NCBI RefSeq assembly: GCF_030272615.1
Contig: NC_081407.1
Coordinates: forward strand, 379,709,179 to 379,773,178
Length of the DNA stretch: 64,000 nucleotides
Direction: 5' to 3'
From: Cryptomeria japonica
Lineage: Eukaryota > Streptophyta > Pinopsida > Cupressales > Cupressaceae
The notes beneath the pieces were generated by a model. The model did no database searches and was not told the origin of the DNA. It was given only the letters and a program-made list of their open reading frames with translations. The first letter of the stretch is position 1; each line of letters starts with the position of its first letter. Position numbers and translations under genes: made by a program. Below are positions 47,732 through 60,067 of the stretch, piece by piece.

Positions 47732-49645
47732 TGTAATTTCTATCTATATGTCTCTAAGATAGTAGTATGTCATATGTGTACTTTATTGTTAAAGTCTCTC
47801 TATTTTTTTCTTTTCATTAGAGCATTAATAAAATGAATCTCATGTTTTCTTTAAAGATAAAATTACAATCTTGGTGAAGATATGAATTAGAGTTCAAGTG
47901 TTACTTTTCTCCGAGCTACGGTGTGTATTTAGTAATATAATACAACTTTTTCCTAATGTATAAAAGTTAACCTTGTATTCAATGAACTACATATAGATTT
48001 GTGCGTAGAGGGAAGTGCATTGAGAATAAAGTAGTCTTTTATAATTTATGGAGGAAAATTCTAGTGAAATGACTGGAGTGGAATCAATGGAGGCAATTGT
48101 TTAAATTGTTTTGCACCAAATTAACATAATTTTTACGGTTGATTGTCAAAATGAGGTTGCCCACTCCAAATAATGGAACACCTTCAACATAACCACCCAA
48201 GTAAATCACCAATTAGTTACCAATCGATCGTGTTACTATTTTTTAAAGGAGTAATATTAATAAATTAAATTTCAAGTAGCAAGTACTAATTATTATACTA
48301 ATATCATTATTAATATTATTATTAATAATAATTAAATGTCATTTTTAAAAAAACTAATAATAATTTTAATACCAACTTTAATATTATTAATTAATTAGTG
48401 ATAAGTTTAGTAAGTTATTAGTAATATTGTAAATATTAGTATAGTGTGATGGTTAAGTTGTAGTAATGTTTTTCTTTCCATCAAGGTTCAAATCCCATTG
48501 GGGTGTTATTATTGAATGGTTATATTGGGGATGAGGTCCCTCATTTATGACTTCACTGGTTCTAATATTAATATTTCTATTTAGGAATTCTAATACTAAT
48601 GGTAGCAAAATTATGCCATCTAATGGTGATAATAATATTCTCAGTGACACCAATAACACAAATATTATGATGAAAGTATTGATGTATAAGTGTGGCATTT
48701 GTGAATTATAGAAATTTCACAATAATAACATTTCTATTAACATCAAACTTATGCACTCATTAGATGGTATTATGAGACTCTAGTATTACATTTCGGTACA
48801 ATACTTAATTAATTTATTACATATGAATGCCTATAGGGTGAAATATATGCATTCACATAGAGTAAACGGACATTGCCTTAACTTCAACAATTGAACACCG
48901 CCATTATTACCCAAGTTTTGTAAAGGACTCTTTTAGTGACTACTAAGGGTGGTCATGATGAATACAGTATAATTGATGATACTAAGCAATGGAACTTTAC
49001 TTTTTCAAGATCTTGACAGACTATGGGTAAGTAAAAATATTAATTTCAACATGAAAGGGTGTGTGCGATGGACTTTTCACACCCAATTGGATTTTCCCTA
49101 CCCACTTCCTCACTCTCGAGTGACATGTTGGAATGTTTTTTACGTGAGCAACATAATCTGATGCCTAATGCATCACTAATTCAAGAGCATCTAGGATTTA
49201 GAAGCAATCTTATGTCATCCAAAAATATTGTTCATTTTTCAATAAGGGCTAAATTGGCAAGGTTAATATTTTTAGTAAGTTTCTTTTTGTGCATGTATGA
49301 ACATAAAAACTTACATCATGGATTGAAACTAAAATATGAAGTGAATGGTAAAATAATAATCTCAATATCTGTGGAACTCAAGAGACATTAAAAATTGTGT
49401 TCTAGAAATTTTCTTCAATACAGTTTAAAATTTAAATTTGAGGCCCTTATATGCCTCATAAAGGTCCAAAATTTGGCAAAATATTGCTTTACAAAATTTG
49501 GCAATATAGATCTCTTCACTAGATTTCCAATAATATATAATGATTAAATATCTTATGGTTGTATCAAAACTTATTACTCTTAGAATTTATTCTACTAAAA
49601 TCAAAAGTTTCAATTTCCAATAAAATATCTTCTTAAGTGACAAGA
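47732..49645. other. AT-rich spacer
   Basis: A frame at 49059-49391 (110 codons) has no recognisable motif. A SINE-like sequence at 48.4-48.7 kb is listed separately. Confidence 0.5.
48435..48700 (+). mobile_element. tRNA-derived SINE-like sequence
   Basis: Contains an A-box-like 'agtgtgatggttaag' (48443-48457) and a good B box 'ggttcaaatcc' (48485-48495) about 35 bp apart, as in a tRNA-related pol III promoter. The rest does not fold as a tRNA cloverleaf, and a non-tRNA body follows. The right end is not defined. A decayed tRNA gene is the alternative. Confidence 0.5.
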
Positions 49646-50095
49646 TGGATAAAATCTGAAAATATTATAAACCCATAAAACTAGTGCAAATGAATAGATA
49701 TCTAAACTATGAATGCAAATGATACGAAATCAAAGTAGCAACACAGAGTTAGTCTCTAAGAGAGTAATGCAAATTCTAGAAGAAAAATATCATTAAGAGG
49801 ATGCGCAATCAAGAGATGTGAAATACAAGCCAGGTAGCATGCTTTTATAGACCAGGGAGAGGGAAGAGGTGGCAATACCGACCAATCAAGAGCAACCATC
49901 TCTTGGACTAAAGATAGAAAGTATCTTCCCAAGATAGAAAATGGATGCACACATGTAGGAAGGTGACACCTCATAACCACTCACCTAATTAAGCATGATT
50001 TATTAACCTAAGCAAGATTAAAAGCAATGTAGAAAAAACCTAGGAATATAGGGAAAAAATAAATAACCCATAGGAAATAAAAACCTACACTAACA
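49646..50095 (-). repeat. 3' LTR of copia element 1
   Basis: Minus strand runs from TGTTAGTGTAGG to ...TTTTATCCA; the terminal TG of the plus-strand reading is TGG here versus TG in the other LTR. Includes the U3 start next to the polypurine tract. Confidence 0.85.
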
Positions 50096-50107
50096 CCCCC
50101 CCATATG
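50096..50107 (-). other. Polypurine tract of copia element 1
   Basis: Minus strand G-rich run (seven G) directly before the TGTTAG of the 3' LTR; the usual primer for plus-strand DNA synthesis. Confidence 0.75.
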
Positions 50108-50259
50108 CGAAGCTTAGGTGGATGGAGAAATAGGTCCTGGCAAATCAAGCCTAATGAGGTACCCATGTACATAAAATTCCCCCAAAAAGAGAGAGAAAAG
50201 AGACCCCCCCAAGAGTAGAGAGAGTCAGGACTCTTATTGAGAGGAAGAAGCCCCCCAGA

Positions 50260-53200
50260 AGATGAAGCATCCCGCACCCCAGCAAAGCTCGCAAATGAAG
50301 GAACTTGCTCTCAGTGAAGGGTTTGGTGAAGATATCAAAAACCTTCTCAAAAGTCAGACAGTAGCGAAGGTCGATGACGTGGCCATGGATGAGCTCTTTG
50401 ATGTAGTGTGTGTGGATCTCAATGTGTTTGGTCCGCTGATGATGGACTGGATTTTGTGAGATCTAAATGGCACTCTGGTTGTCACAAAATATGACTAATG
50501 GTCATCTGATCTGGATACCAAACTCAGTGAGGAGATTTTGAAGCCAAATGGCCTCAGTGGCGACATTCACAGCCCCCCGATACTCAGCCTCAGTAGAAGA
50601 TAGAGCAATAGCAGACTGCTTCTTGCTCAACCAACAAATAGGACTTGAACCAAGTGAGAAGTTGTAACCTGAAGTAGACTTACAATCTTGAGAATCGCCC
50701 ACCAAATCTAAATTTGTGTAGCCCACCAAGTCAAGCTCAATGCCCATTGCGTAGTGAATCCCAAAACTGTGAGTACCCTAAATGTAGTGAAGGATTCTCT
50801 TGGCTACTTTCTAGTGCAACTCATGAGGCTCCTACATGAATCGAGAGACCATGCCTACAGCATATGAAATGTCAAGTCTCGTATGAGTCAAATAAATGAG
50901 ACTCCCAACAACCTATCAGTACAAAGTGCCATCAACAAGTGGAGAAGAACACTGAGCCTCAAGTATGACTCTTGAAAGAAAGGGAGTCGGAGCAGGCTTA
51001 CAATCATCTATATGAAACCTCAAGAGCAAATTTAGAGCATACTTGGACTGGTTGATGGTGATCCCAGAAGAAGACTAGTAGATCTCAATCCCGAGAAAGT
51101 AATGCAACAAGCCCAAGTTAGTCATCAAAAACCTGTCATGAAGGGCATTTTTGACAGCCCCAATAGTCGATGAAGAACTCTCTGTGATCAACAAGTCATC
51201 AACATTCAGAACCAAAACCTGGAGTGAATCATCTTGTTGTAGAATGTAGACATTGGGACCAGAATGGCACTGAGTGAACCCAACTGATAGAAGGAAGGAG
51301 TCCATCTTGGCATACCAGGCCCGAGGAGCCTGTTTGAGGCCATAGAGAGACTTCTGAAGATGACACACAAGTGAAGAATCTTGAAGGAACCCCTGTGGCT
51401 GCTCCATGTAGATCTCCTCTTGAAGGTCACCGTGAAGAAAAGCACTCTTCACATCCATCTGGTGCACTTCCCAATGATTAGCTGCAACAATGGCAAGAAC
51501 AAGTCGGATGGAATTCATTCGAGCAACTAGCGCAAAAGTCTTGGAGTAGTCAATCCCAAGAACCTAGGAGAATCCTTTGGCAACCAAGCGAGCCTTATAC
51601 TTGTCAATCGACCCATCTGCTGCAAATTTTGTCCAATAGATCCACTTACATCAAACAAGTTTTCTTCCCTTAAGAAGATGGACAAGATCCCAAGTGTGGT
51701 TCCTCATTAAGGAACTATACTCCTCTTGCATAGCTATATCCCACTCAGGAATACCAAAAGCCTCCTGAAAAGACTGTGGATCTGAGGCAGTAGCAATGAA
51801 GACATGTGGAGCACCCTGGAACTGTGAACGAGTCCGCCTGGTGTCTGATGGATCCCCAACCCAATCACCTACAGATTGTAAGGTCTGTCTAGCCCAAAGT
51901 GTACCGAAAGATGGAGAATTTGGAGGAGAATCATCAACCTCTGAACGATGACTAGGAGAGGAAGGAGGTGAGTCCTCTGAATCGCTCTCTGCATCAGAAG
52001 TGGAGGTAGAAGACTACTCAGGTGAATCTGACTCATCAGAGGAGCTGTCATGTATCCCAAGTGACTCCAATGCCAAAGTAGGAGTTGGAGAAGTGGTAGA
52101 AAGTGAGCTCGAAGAGCCCTCCTCAAACTGAACACTCCTCTCAATGAACAACTCATGTGTAGTAGGGTGGAGCAACCGATAACCCTTCACACCATCAGGA
52201 TAACCTACAAATATGCAAGGTCTTCTTTGCAGATCCAACGCCTTGTGTTTCTCTATAGGAATGTGGGCCCATGCAGGAGAACCAAAAACTCAGAAGTGCT
52301 TAACTGATGGTTTTCGACCGCTCCAAGCTTCAAAAGGAGTGACTCTCTTCAAGGCTCGATGAGGAACACGGTTCTGGATATAACAAGCACAGTTAATGGC
52401 CTCTGCCCAATACTATGGTGTAAGAGATCTAGAGTGAATCATGCAGTTTGCCATTTCCTTCAAAGACCTATTCTTCCATTCTACCACACCATTATGCTGA
52501 GGATTGTATGGAACTGAATGTTGCAAATCAATTCCCTCTGAAGTGCAAAACCTCTCAACTCGATGGTTGACAAACTCACCACCATTGTCAGTGTGCAAAA
52601 CTTTGATGGCTTTCCCAAATTGCTTCTCTACAAAAGTTTTGAAGTCCTGAAACTGATCAAATACCTCAAACTTCTGTTTGAGAAATTACACCCAAGTATA
52701 TCAGGAAAATTTATCAATGAATGTGAGGACATATCTAGCCCTGTTGAATGAAGGATGCTGGAATGGACTAGTCAAATCACCATGAACTAACTTCGGTATC
52801 TATGAAGCTCTCCATGCCTTTCCTTTATCAAAATTTTCCTTGGGATGCTTACCATGTATGCAACCTTGGCAAACACCACTTGAAAACTAAACTGAAGGCA
52901 ACCCTGTGACCATACTCTATTGGTTGAGCTGCTGCAAGTAGCGGAAGTTAAGATGGCCAAACCGCTCATGCCATAATCTACTCACATCATTGGAATAAGT
53001 GAGAAAAACAGTCGAAGGAGGATCAGGAGAAAAGTGAGAAAATAGATAAAGTCGTGATTGATGATCTGCTCTCCCAATTGCAACTGTAGAATCACTGTGC
53101 AACTCATGAATCTCCATTGAATCAGGAGTGAACTCAACTCGCTTGCCTGAACCTTTGTGAGTGATCTGGTATACTGATAGGAGATTAGTTTATAATGAGG

Positions 53201-54371
53201 GAACACAAAGAACATCATCAAATGTGCCATCCCCCACATCAACAGACCCTCTCCCACACACCTCAATAGGAGTGTCATCACCCATCAAAATAGAAGGCAT
53301 AGTACACGGCTCCAAAGATGCAAATTCTTCCTTAGATGAAGCCATGTGGTGTGAAGCACCCGAATCAAGAACCCAAGTGGATGGTGAAGAAGAAAATGCA
53401 ACAAGGGCCTTTCCCTTTCCTTTCCCCTTACTATTTTCTTTTGCCTTGTTAGACCCCTCACTAGAACTCTGTTTAATTGACTCAGGAACATTGATATTAT
53501 TCTTCTCAAGAATATGTGTCAAGTGATCAATTTGTTTCTTCAGACATTTATGTTCATCATGACCAGGTCTTTTACAATAGGCACATTGGACCTTCTCCTT
53601 CTTAGGCTTGTCACCCTTGGAAGATTGGGTCTCATTAGTTGCTTTTAAAGTAGCTAATGTTTGATCCTTCTTCTCCTTGCTATTCTTCTACTTTTTATCC
53701 TTACTATTGTTACTACTACTTTGTCCTTTCTATTCTTTTGTGCCTTGGTTGGCAACTAGGGCATGTGACTTAGAGGACTTAAGAGTGCCCATCTAAATTA
53801 GCTTATCCTACTCCTGAGTGAGAGAGATAACAAAATCATCTAGAGATGGCATGGTAAATTGTGTACCAAGTGCACCCTTAGTAGCATAGAAGGTAGAAAC
53901 AAACACAGAATATTTTGAATTTAGCTTAGAGAGGATACTAAGAATCAATTGTTCATCTTTCTTTTCAATTCCACATTGTTTTAACTGCAGCCTTAGTGAT
54001 TTCAATTTAGTGAAGAAATCCTGGATTGTGTTGAAATTGTCTGGACTTAAACTAATTAGTTCATTTTCCAACATATGACCCCTCATTGAATCTTGTGTGC
54101 CAAATAGTGTTTCTAACTTTTTCCAGATTTTATTTGGTGAATTTAAAGACTTAATGTGAAAGGGAAAGTCAAGAGAAACAGACAAACACAATGTTCCATA
54201 TGCCTCATCACATTTGTTAAACCACTTAGGCTTATCTTCATCTTTAGCAGGTTCGGTTTCAAGCCCCATAGTTATCCTATGTAATCCAGCTTTCCTTAAG
54301 TAGATTGTCATGAGTGATTTCCACTCAAAGTAGTTATATGGAGTTAGGATAGGCACTATTATTTGATCCAT
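50260..54371 (-). pseudogene. Copia gag-pol polyprotein, broken
   Basis: Gag starts best at 54371 (MDQIIVPILTPYNYFEWKSL) and has UBN2-type blocks, then a zinc knuckle CAYCKRPGHDEHKC near 53570. Protease motif WVLDSGASHHMA lies near 53360. Integrase shows the pre-integrase SRLWHERFGHLNFRYLQ, LHTDNGGEF and GVVEWKN; the three acidic residues can be found, with two stops between the first and second. Reverse transcriptase has MDVKSAFLHGDL, KSLYGLKQAPRAWY and the active-site box, here NVDD instead of YVDD. RNase H has DCKSTSGYNF, SSTEAEYRGA and IFCDNQSA. Stops occur in gag, integrase, after the RT block (51075) and in RNase H. Inactive. Confidence 0.9.
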
Positions 54372-55556
54372 GATGAAGAAGTGCAGAGAAAAAAAAAGGT
54401 CGAAAGGAAGAGAACACAATCAAGACAACCCCTCCCCCCCTTTTCACTCAATCAAAGACCCCCCCCAAAAAAAATTATGGTTTGGCACTTTATATTAGTG
54501 CGTTTACAACTACCACTAGCAAGAAATACTAAGTGGTCTTGATTTCAATGCATTACAAAATCCTCATGAAAAGCATGTGCTAAGAATGAACTTTTGGCAC
54601 AATATCCAGAAAAAATAAATAGCACCACTGCAATCTACACGAAAAATCATGCACTTTCAAAAAAATAATCAACTCGATACAAGGTCATATGTGAAAGTTA
54701 TGATCCTCCAAAGTTCACAAAACAAGAACTGTGCAGTGTCACGACTGAGAATTTGCAATTTTAGAAAAATCTCTCAATCAAAATCAAAAAATGGCTACAC
54801 TAGTGCATAGAGCACGAATAAATATCCATAATAAAAAAAAAAATCATGGAAAATGAAGTCCGTATGAGCAAGAACAAAGCATTTGAAAAAGGCCTTCAAA
54901 ACTGCAATAGCCAACGGAGAGGGGTCCTGCTGTAACTTTATGAGTGCATTTCTACAAAAGATACAGTCGGCATTCAAAAACTAAAAGATACCCAGATAGT
55001 TTTTTTTGTGCTGCGAACAAAACCCAGAAGGCGTTTTTCTTTTTGATGTATAGAAGATGTAGATCCAGTGTAAATAGAATGACTTTAGATGCAAAAAATG
55101 ACCCTAGCAACCAAAACATGGCATGCAAAGGCTGAATCGGCTACCAAAGTCAAAAGAAGGAATGCTGGAACCTGCAATATTGATTGAAAACACCAAATAT
55201 GCAAGATGGTTGTCAGATTTGATCTTGAAACCCTAGTTTTGCAACTGTGTATGACGATCTCTAATTTTCGTGAAATGAAAAACCAGATTTAACTTTCTCA
55301 AGCCTCCTGGACGCATTGGAACAGCTACAGATGCTTCCAGTATAACCAGAAATGTTGCAATCACCCAGATTTCATAAAACACGTGCAAACCCTAGTGATA
55401 AAAAAAATTCGTCAAACTTTTCTGATTCTCAAGATCATCCAAAGATTCAAGAGAAGAGCATACTGGGTTTTTTGAAAACTATAATAAGATTTATTAGCAC
55501 CCCCCCCCTGAATCTCTCAAACATGGAAACTAAAATCTACTCTTGCACATAGAATC
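54372..55556 (-). other. 5' leader of copia element 1
   Basis: Non-coding stretch between primer-binding site and gag, with C-rich runs near 54430 and 55500. Only short frames. Confidence 0.6.
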
Positions 55557-55568
55557 GCTCTGATACCA
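55557..55568 (-). other. Primer-binding site, initiator-Met tRNA type
   Basis: Minus strand TGGTATCAGAGC directly follows the 5' LTR. It is the standard plant copia site, complementary to the 3' end of initiator tRNA-Met. Confidence 0.9.
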
Positions 55569-56015
55569 TGATAAAATCTGAAAAGATTATAAACCCAGAA
55601 AACTAGTGCAAATGGATAGATATCTAAACTATGAATGCAAATGATATGAAATCAAAGTAGCAACACAGAGTTAGTCTCCAAGAGAGTAATGTAAATGCTA
55701 GAAGCAAAATAGCATTAAGAGGATGCAAAATCAAGAGATGTGAAATACAAGCCAGGTAGCATGCTTTTATAGACCAGGGAGAGGGAAGAGGTGGCAATAC
55801 CGACCAATCAAGAGCAACCATCTCTTGGACTAAAGATAGCAAGTATCTTCCCAAGATAGAAAATGGATGCACACATGCAGGAAGGTGACACCTCATAACC
55901 ACTCACCTAATTAAGCATGATTTAACCTAAGCAAGATTAAAAGAAGTGTATAAAAAACCTAAGAATATAGGGAAAAAATAAATAACCCACTAGGAAATAA
56001 AAACCTACACTAACA
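55569..56015 (-). repeat. 5' LTR of copia element 1
   Basis: 447 bp, TG...CA ends, about 96% identical by eye to 49646-50095. Confidence 0.9.
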
Positions 56016-59000
56016 AATTGGACTTTTGGCACCCAAATCAAACTTATAATTTCTAGTTTATTTTAGGGTGATCATATTTTTTACAATAAAAAAAGGAAAA
56101 TAGGAGGCTTACAAATGACAATCAATGATTGCAGATTGTGCCTCTGACATACATATTTTTGTAATTAGAAATTCCATGTAGTTTGTAAGGAGGGAACCCT
56201 CCATAAAGAGAAAATAAGAGTTTAGTCCTCCTAACAAGTCAATTTTACAAATAAGGAGGTTACCGCCCAAATCAATACCAATTTATTTTAAGAAGTCCAC
56301 TCAAATAGAAAGGGCAACCAAAAGTTTGGCATCCATGTGAGGCAAGGTTCTTCTAATTTATTCAACTTGGATCAATTTTGCATAGGATAAAGGAGTTGGG
56401 ATTAAAAAAAAATTATAACTACATAAGTAAATATTTCACCACAATCTATCTAGCCATAGACACAACTAGAATATCTTGATTAAGGACATCGAGAGACCAT
56501 TTAATCTCTTTAAAATAGAGTTTCCCACATTAAAACATTATTTAGTCAAAGTGTGCTCTTGTGTAGAGTGTGTTTTAAATAAAACAACAAACAACCCTTT
56601 TTGAATGACGCAAAAAAATGAAACATGTATTCCAAGTTTTTCCCCCATGCACAAAAAAAGAAATCATCCATAAACCTCATAGTCAAGAGTTTATTTTTAT
56701 CTGGAGAAATAGAAAGGTTAGCAATATTCCTAAGACTTTGTTCCTCCTTATTCAACACATCAAGCATATCCTTATTAAGACAACAACCAATCTATTCAGA
56801 CCAGAAGTGGCTAGCTTACATTATTTTGTTTCAACGTCTCCACCATAGAACCCTCCATATTCATGAATGTTGAATATTATAGATGTGGGAACCCGTTCCC
56901 TCTCTTCACTCGACACCACATCCTTGACTTCCCTTCCATCCATATTAAAACCTCCTTTTTCCCTTTGTACCTTTGGTGGTTCCTTTGAGGTACCACCACC
57001 TCTAGAAATTAAATGCCCTATGCAGTCACCTTAATGAAGGGATATTTTATTAATTATAAAATTTTGTAAAGGGAAACAAAGACAAGCACATGAAATAGAA
57101 AAAATAAAACAAAAATCACTAAACAACAACCTCTAAAGCTCATACAAAGAATTATAAATGATTTCAAGACTGGCCAATTGGAAAAAAAATGAACTAGAAG
57201 GCCAAAGCAAGGTCATACCAAGTCTACAATGGATACCAAGTCTACCATGGATGGTGGCTTTTCACCTCCTCCAAACCTAAGCACTCATTCCAACCTTTCC
57301 CTCTAATTTTCTTAATTGCATTAAATATTTTTATGTTGTGATAATGCATACAAATATCCTTTAATTTGAATTTTATGGTCATTTACATGTCAAATAATCA
57401 ATAACAATAATTTTTCAATATTTGAACTCGTTGATTTTCCATCATTTGACTGTTGCAAGTGAGATTTATTAAGTCTTTTACTATTGGTTAGAAGCACTCA
57501 CCAAATTAATACCCATGCAATCATAATTAAAATTTGATATGAACTATTCGTTAATATAAAAGCTTAGTGTTGCATTAATAGATTCTATGAGAATTGTTGA
57601 AGTAATTTTTAATAATTCAAAGATTGAAATAAAAAGGAGATAGGATAAAATAAAATAGTAAGACACAGAGTAGATTGGTTTTTTAATAAACCATCTCTCA
57701 AGCAAATCAAAATTTATATGTCTATTAAGATACAAATAATAGTTTTGAAATAAAATAAGATAATATTTAAGTAAATAAACCAATTTTAATTTATGAATTA
57801 TTTTAGATAGATGTGTTTAAAATATTTATATTAGTTAAATAGATATACATAATAAATTGATATCTTAGTAAATTTATATTATACATAATGTATTTTTTTT
57901 TGGAGATGTTTGATTAGATTGTAAATTGTGTTTTTTTTAAGTCATAAGATTGACCAAAATTTATGATATTTTGAAGGTGTATTTTTTTTGGAGGTTTTTT
58001 TATTAGATTGTAAATTGTGTTTTTTTTTTCGACAATCATAAGATTGACCAAAAATTATGATATTTTGAAGGTGCAAACATAAAGAATTGACAAAATTGAA
58101 TGTGAAAGTGAAATTATGAACCTAATGAAAGTTTTACATATTTGAACTAAATCAAACCATGAATAAATTTAATAACCATAAATATTATAAGAATAATAGA
58201 TCTTAAAAAAACATTCTGAGATATGCTCAGCAGTCCATGGAACGTATCCAACAAACAAACAAAACCAAAATTTATTTTTCTACAGAATTAATTATCAAGC
58301 TTATAATCACTAGGAAATAAGAGTCATGTTTGTCAAGCACTCGATTTTGATTATTACAGCTATGACGGAGATATATGAGCATTATTCTATAGTCCATAAA
58401 TTGTGTAGGCCACGACAAAAACATGTGGGCCGCCCCATTTGGACATTTGAACCTACACTGTGAAATTAGTCCAAAGGCTACCATCAAACCTTTATAACGA
58501 CGAGCTCAACAAAATGGAAGTATTATCCTCCTCATCGACTGTAAGAAAACCAAGAGTTATTCATGATTTGTATTTGTGAAAATATAAAAATTAATTTATT
58601 GTATAAATATTACAAATTGACGTGTTAATATGTTAATAAATAAGGTAAAAAAATTTGAAAATTAATTATACTTCACTTTAGTTAAGATTCATGCATATGA
58701 AACAAATCATTGTATGGTTCAGTGATCTTTGCAATTGCAAAACTTGTCTTACACGAGAATAGAACCTTGACTCATGGAGCTAGACTAACAAGGAATTAAG
58801 TATAATAGATTCAGTCCATTGTACTTATTGGAATATAGGTTGATGGATAGATACATTGTTTAGGAACTTGTCAAGCCCTTATATAAAATATTTTATATGT
58901 TTTGTATAATAATCAAAGATAATGTCTAAAATTATGGATCTTGATATATACTCTAATAAAATTATTGCATATCTATCATAAATATATTATAAATGATTCC

Positions 59001-59564
59001 TCTATGACATATGCATGCATTAGGACATATTGGATTAACTATAACAACATATTATATAGTTAAAATGAAAAAGTGCTAGGTCAATAGCCAATAGGAGAAA
59101 TTTAGTGAGGTTTAGTTTAAATTTCAAAACTTAATAGCCAATAGGAGAAAAAGTGCTAGGTCAATAGCCAATAGGTTTAGTTTAAATTTAGTGATTTTCT
59201 TAGTTTTATCTAACTATAATTTAATAATGTTCCAAAAATACAAAAAATAAGAGTATTAAAGAAGAACAAAAGTAATAGATTCGCATAAGTATTACAGTTA
59301 AAACTATATTCTAAATTGAAAATCTTGTAGCCTGAAAAGCTAAAACAATACTATAAATTATAGATTTTCTAGATAGATAATATTCATGTGACGATAACTT
59401 TCATCACCCATTCTCCCAAACACAAAAAATATATGTATTTAGTTTTTATCACTAAATTCTTTAGCCAACTTTTTCTATTTTCCACCAATTTCCACGGGCA
59501 TTGAAAATTCACTGATAGTGTCTGTGAACCCTTTGACACGCAATGCGAGAGAGAAAACATTTTC
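56016..59564. other. AT-rich spacer between the copia elements
   Basis: A minus frame at 56546-56767 (EEQSLRNIANLSIS, MRFMDDFFFC) has a faint reverse-transcriptase look (MDD box) but is too short to call. Small repeats occur at 57890-58074 and at 59080-59190 ('aatagccaataggagaaa'). Confidence 0.5.
57890..58074. repeat. Tandem duplication, 89-bp unit
   Basis: Units start 'gtattttttttggagatg' at 57890 and 57979; both contain 'tagattgtaaattgtg' and 'cataagattgaccaaaa'. Confidence 0.85.
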
Positions 59565-59834
59565 TTGGCTTTAAGACAGTTACTTGACTGTTCAACTTCA
59601 TGGCCTCTTGAAGGTGACGCTGCTCTTCCAAAGGACTTTGGCAATTGGAGAATTATTTCAAAACCTGTTTTTACAGTTACTGTGTTTATTCAACTGAAGA
59701 GCAATGGTGCTGCAATGGAGGCTGGAGATACTATTTCGTTGGGTGCGTCGCTTACTGGAAATCAGACAATCATTTCAAATTAGAATGGCACATTTGAGTT
59801 GGGATTCTTCACCCCAAATGGAAGCAACTGGACT
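59565..59834 (+). pseudogene. G-type lectin S-receptor-like kinase, N-terminal fragment split by a retrotransposon
   Basis: The frame from 59565 has a hydrophobic, signal-like stretch (KPVFTVTVFIQL, residues 33-44) and then the start of the mannose-binding lectin domain (AGDTISLGASLTGNQTIISN). A TAG follows at 59781, after which NGTFELGFFTPNGSNW continues in the same frame, so this stop lies inside the domain. The reading is cut at 59834, exactly where the LTR of copia element 2 begins. Such proteins are plasma-membrane receptor kinases; here only the first ~90 codons are inside the window. The remainder, if present, would lie beyond the far end of the element. Confidence 0.8.
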
Positions 59835-60055
59835 TGAAATCAGAAATTGAGAAGAATAGTTTTTTTCATTCATCTGTATTACAATGCGTCTACAGGTACA
59901 TATACTGTCCTATAATCAAGCATGCAGGAACATTATCTACAGGATAGGAAAGAATCAAGCATACAGCAACATTATCTACAGGATAGGAAAAAATCATCTA
60001 CAAGATAGGAAAGAATCATAAGAGAAACGGGAAAGAATCAATCCAAATTGCAACA
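59835..60055 (-). repeat. 3' LTR of copia element 2
   Basis: Ends TGTTGCAATTTGG...CTGATTTCA on the minus strand. Inside are three to four short near-repeats of 'acattatctacaggatagga' (plus strand), possible U3 enhancer-type repeats. Confidence 0.8.
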
Positions 60056-60067
60056 CTCCCCCTCAAG
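60056..60067 (-). other. Polypurine tract of copia element 2
   Basis: Minus strand CTTGAGGGGGAG directly before TGTTG of the LTR; typical for plant copia elements. Confidence 0.85.

Larger units (their letters stand above)
49646..56015 (-). mobile_element. Full-length Ty1/copia retrotransposon, inactive
   Basis: Order on the minus strand: 5' LTR, initiator-Met primer-binding site, gag with zinc knuckle, protease, integrase, reverse transcriptase, RNase H, polypurine tract, 3' LTR. Integrase before reverse transcriptase defines the copia type. By eye the LTRs differ at about 18 substitutions and 3 short indels in ~447 bp, so the insertion is old. Flanking 5-bp sequences (about 'caaga' left, 'aattg' right) do not match, so no target duplication is visible. 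Confidence 0.9.

Noticed and set aside
48435-48510. Functional tRNA gene
   Set aside because: Box-like motifs are present, but acceptor and anticodon stems cannot be formed.
56546-56767. Reverse transcriptase fragment (MDD box)
   Set aside because: Only one short resemblance; no neighbouring RT motifs could be found.
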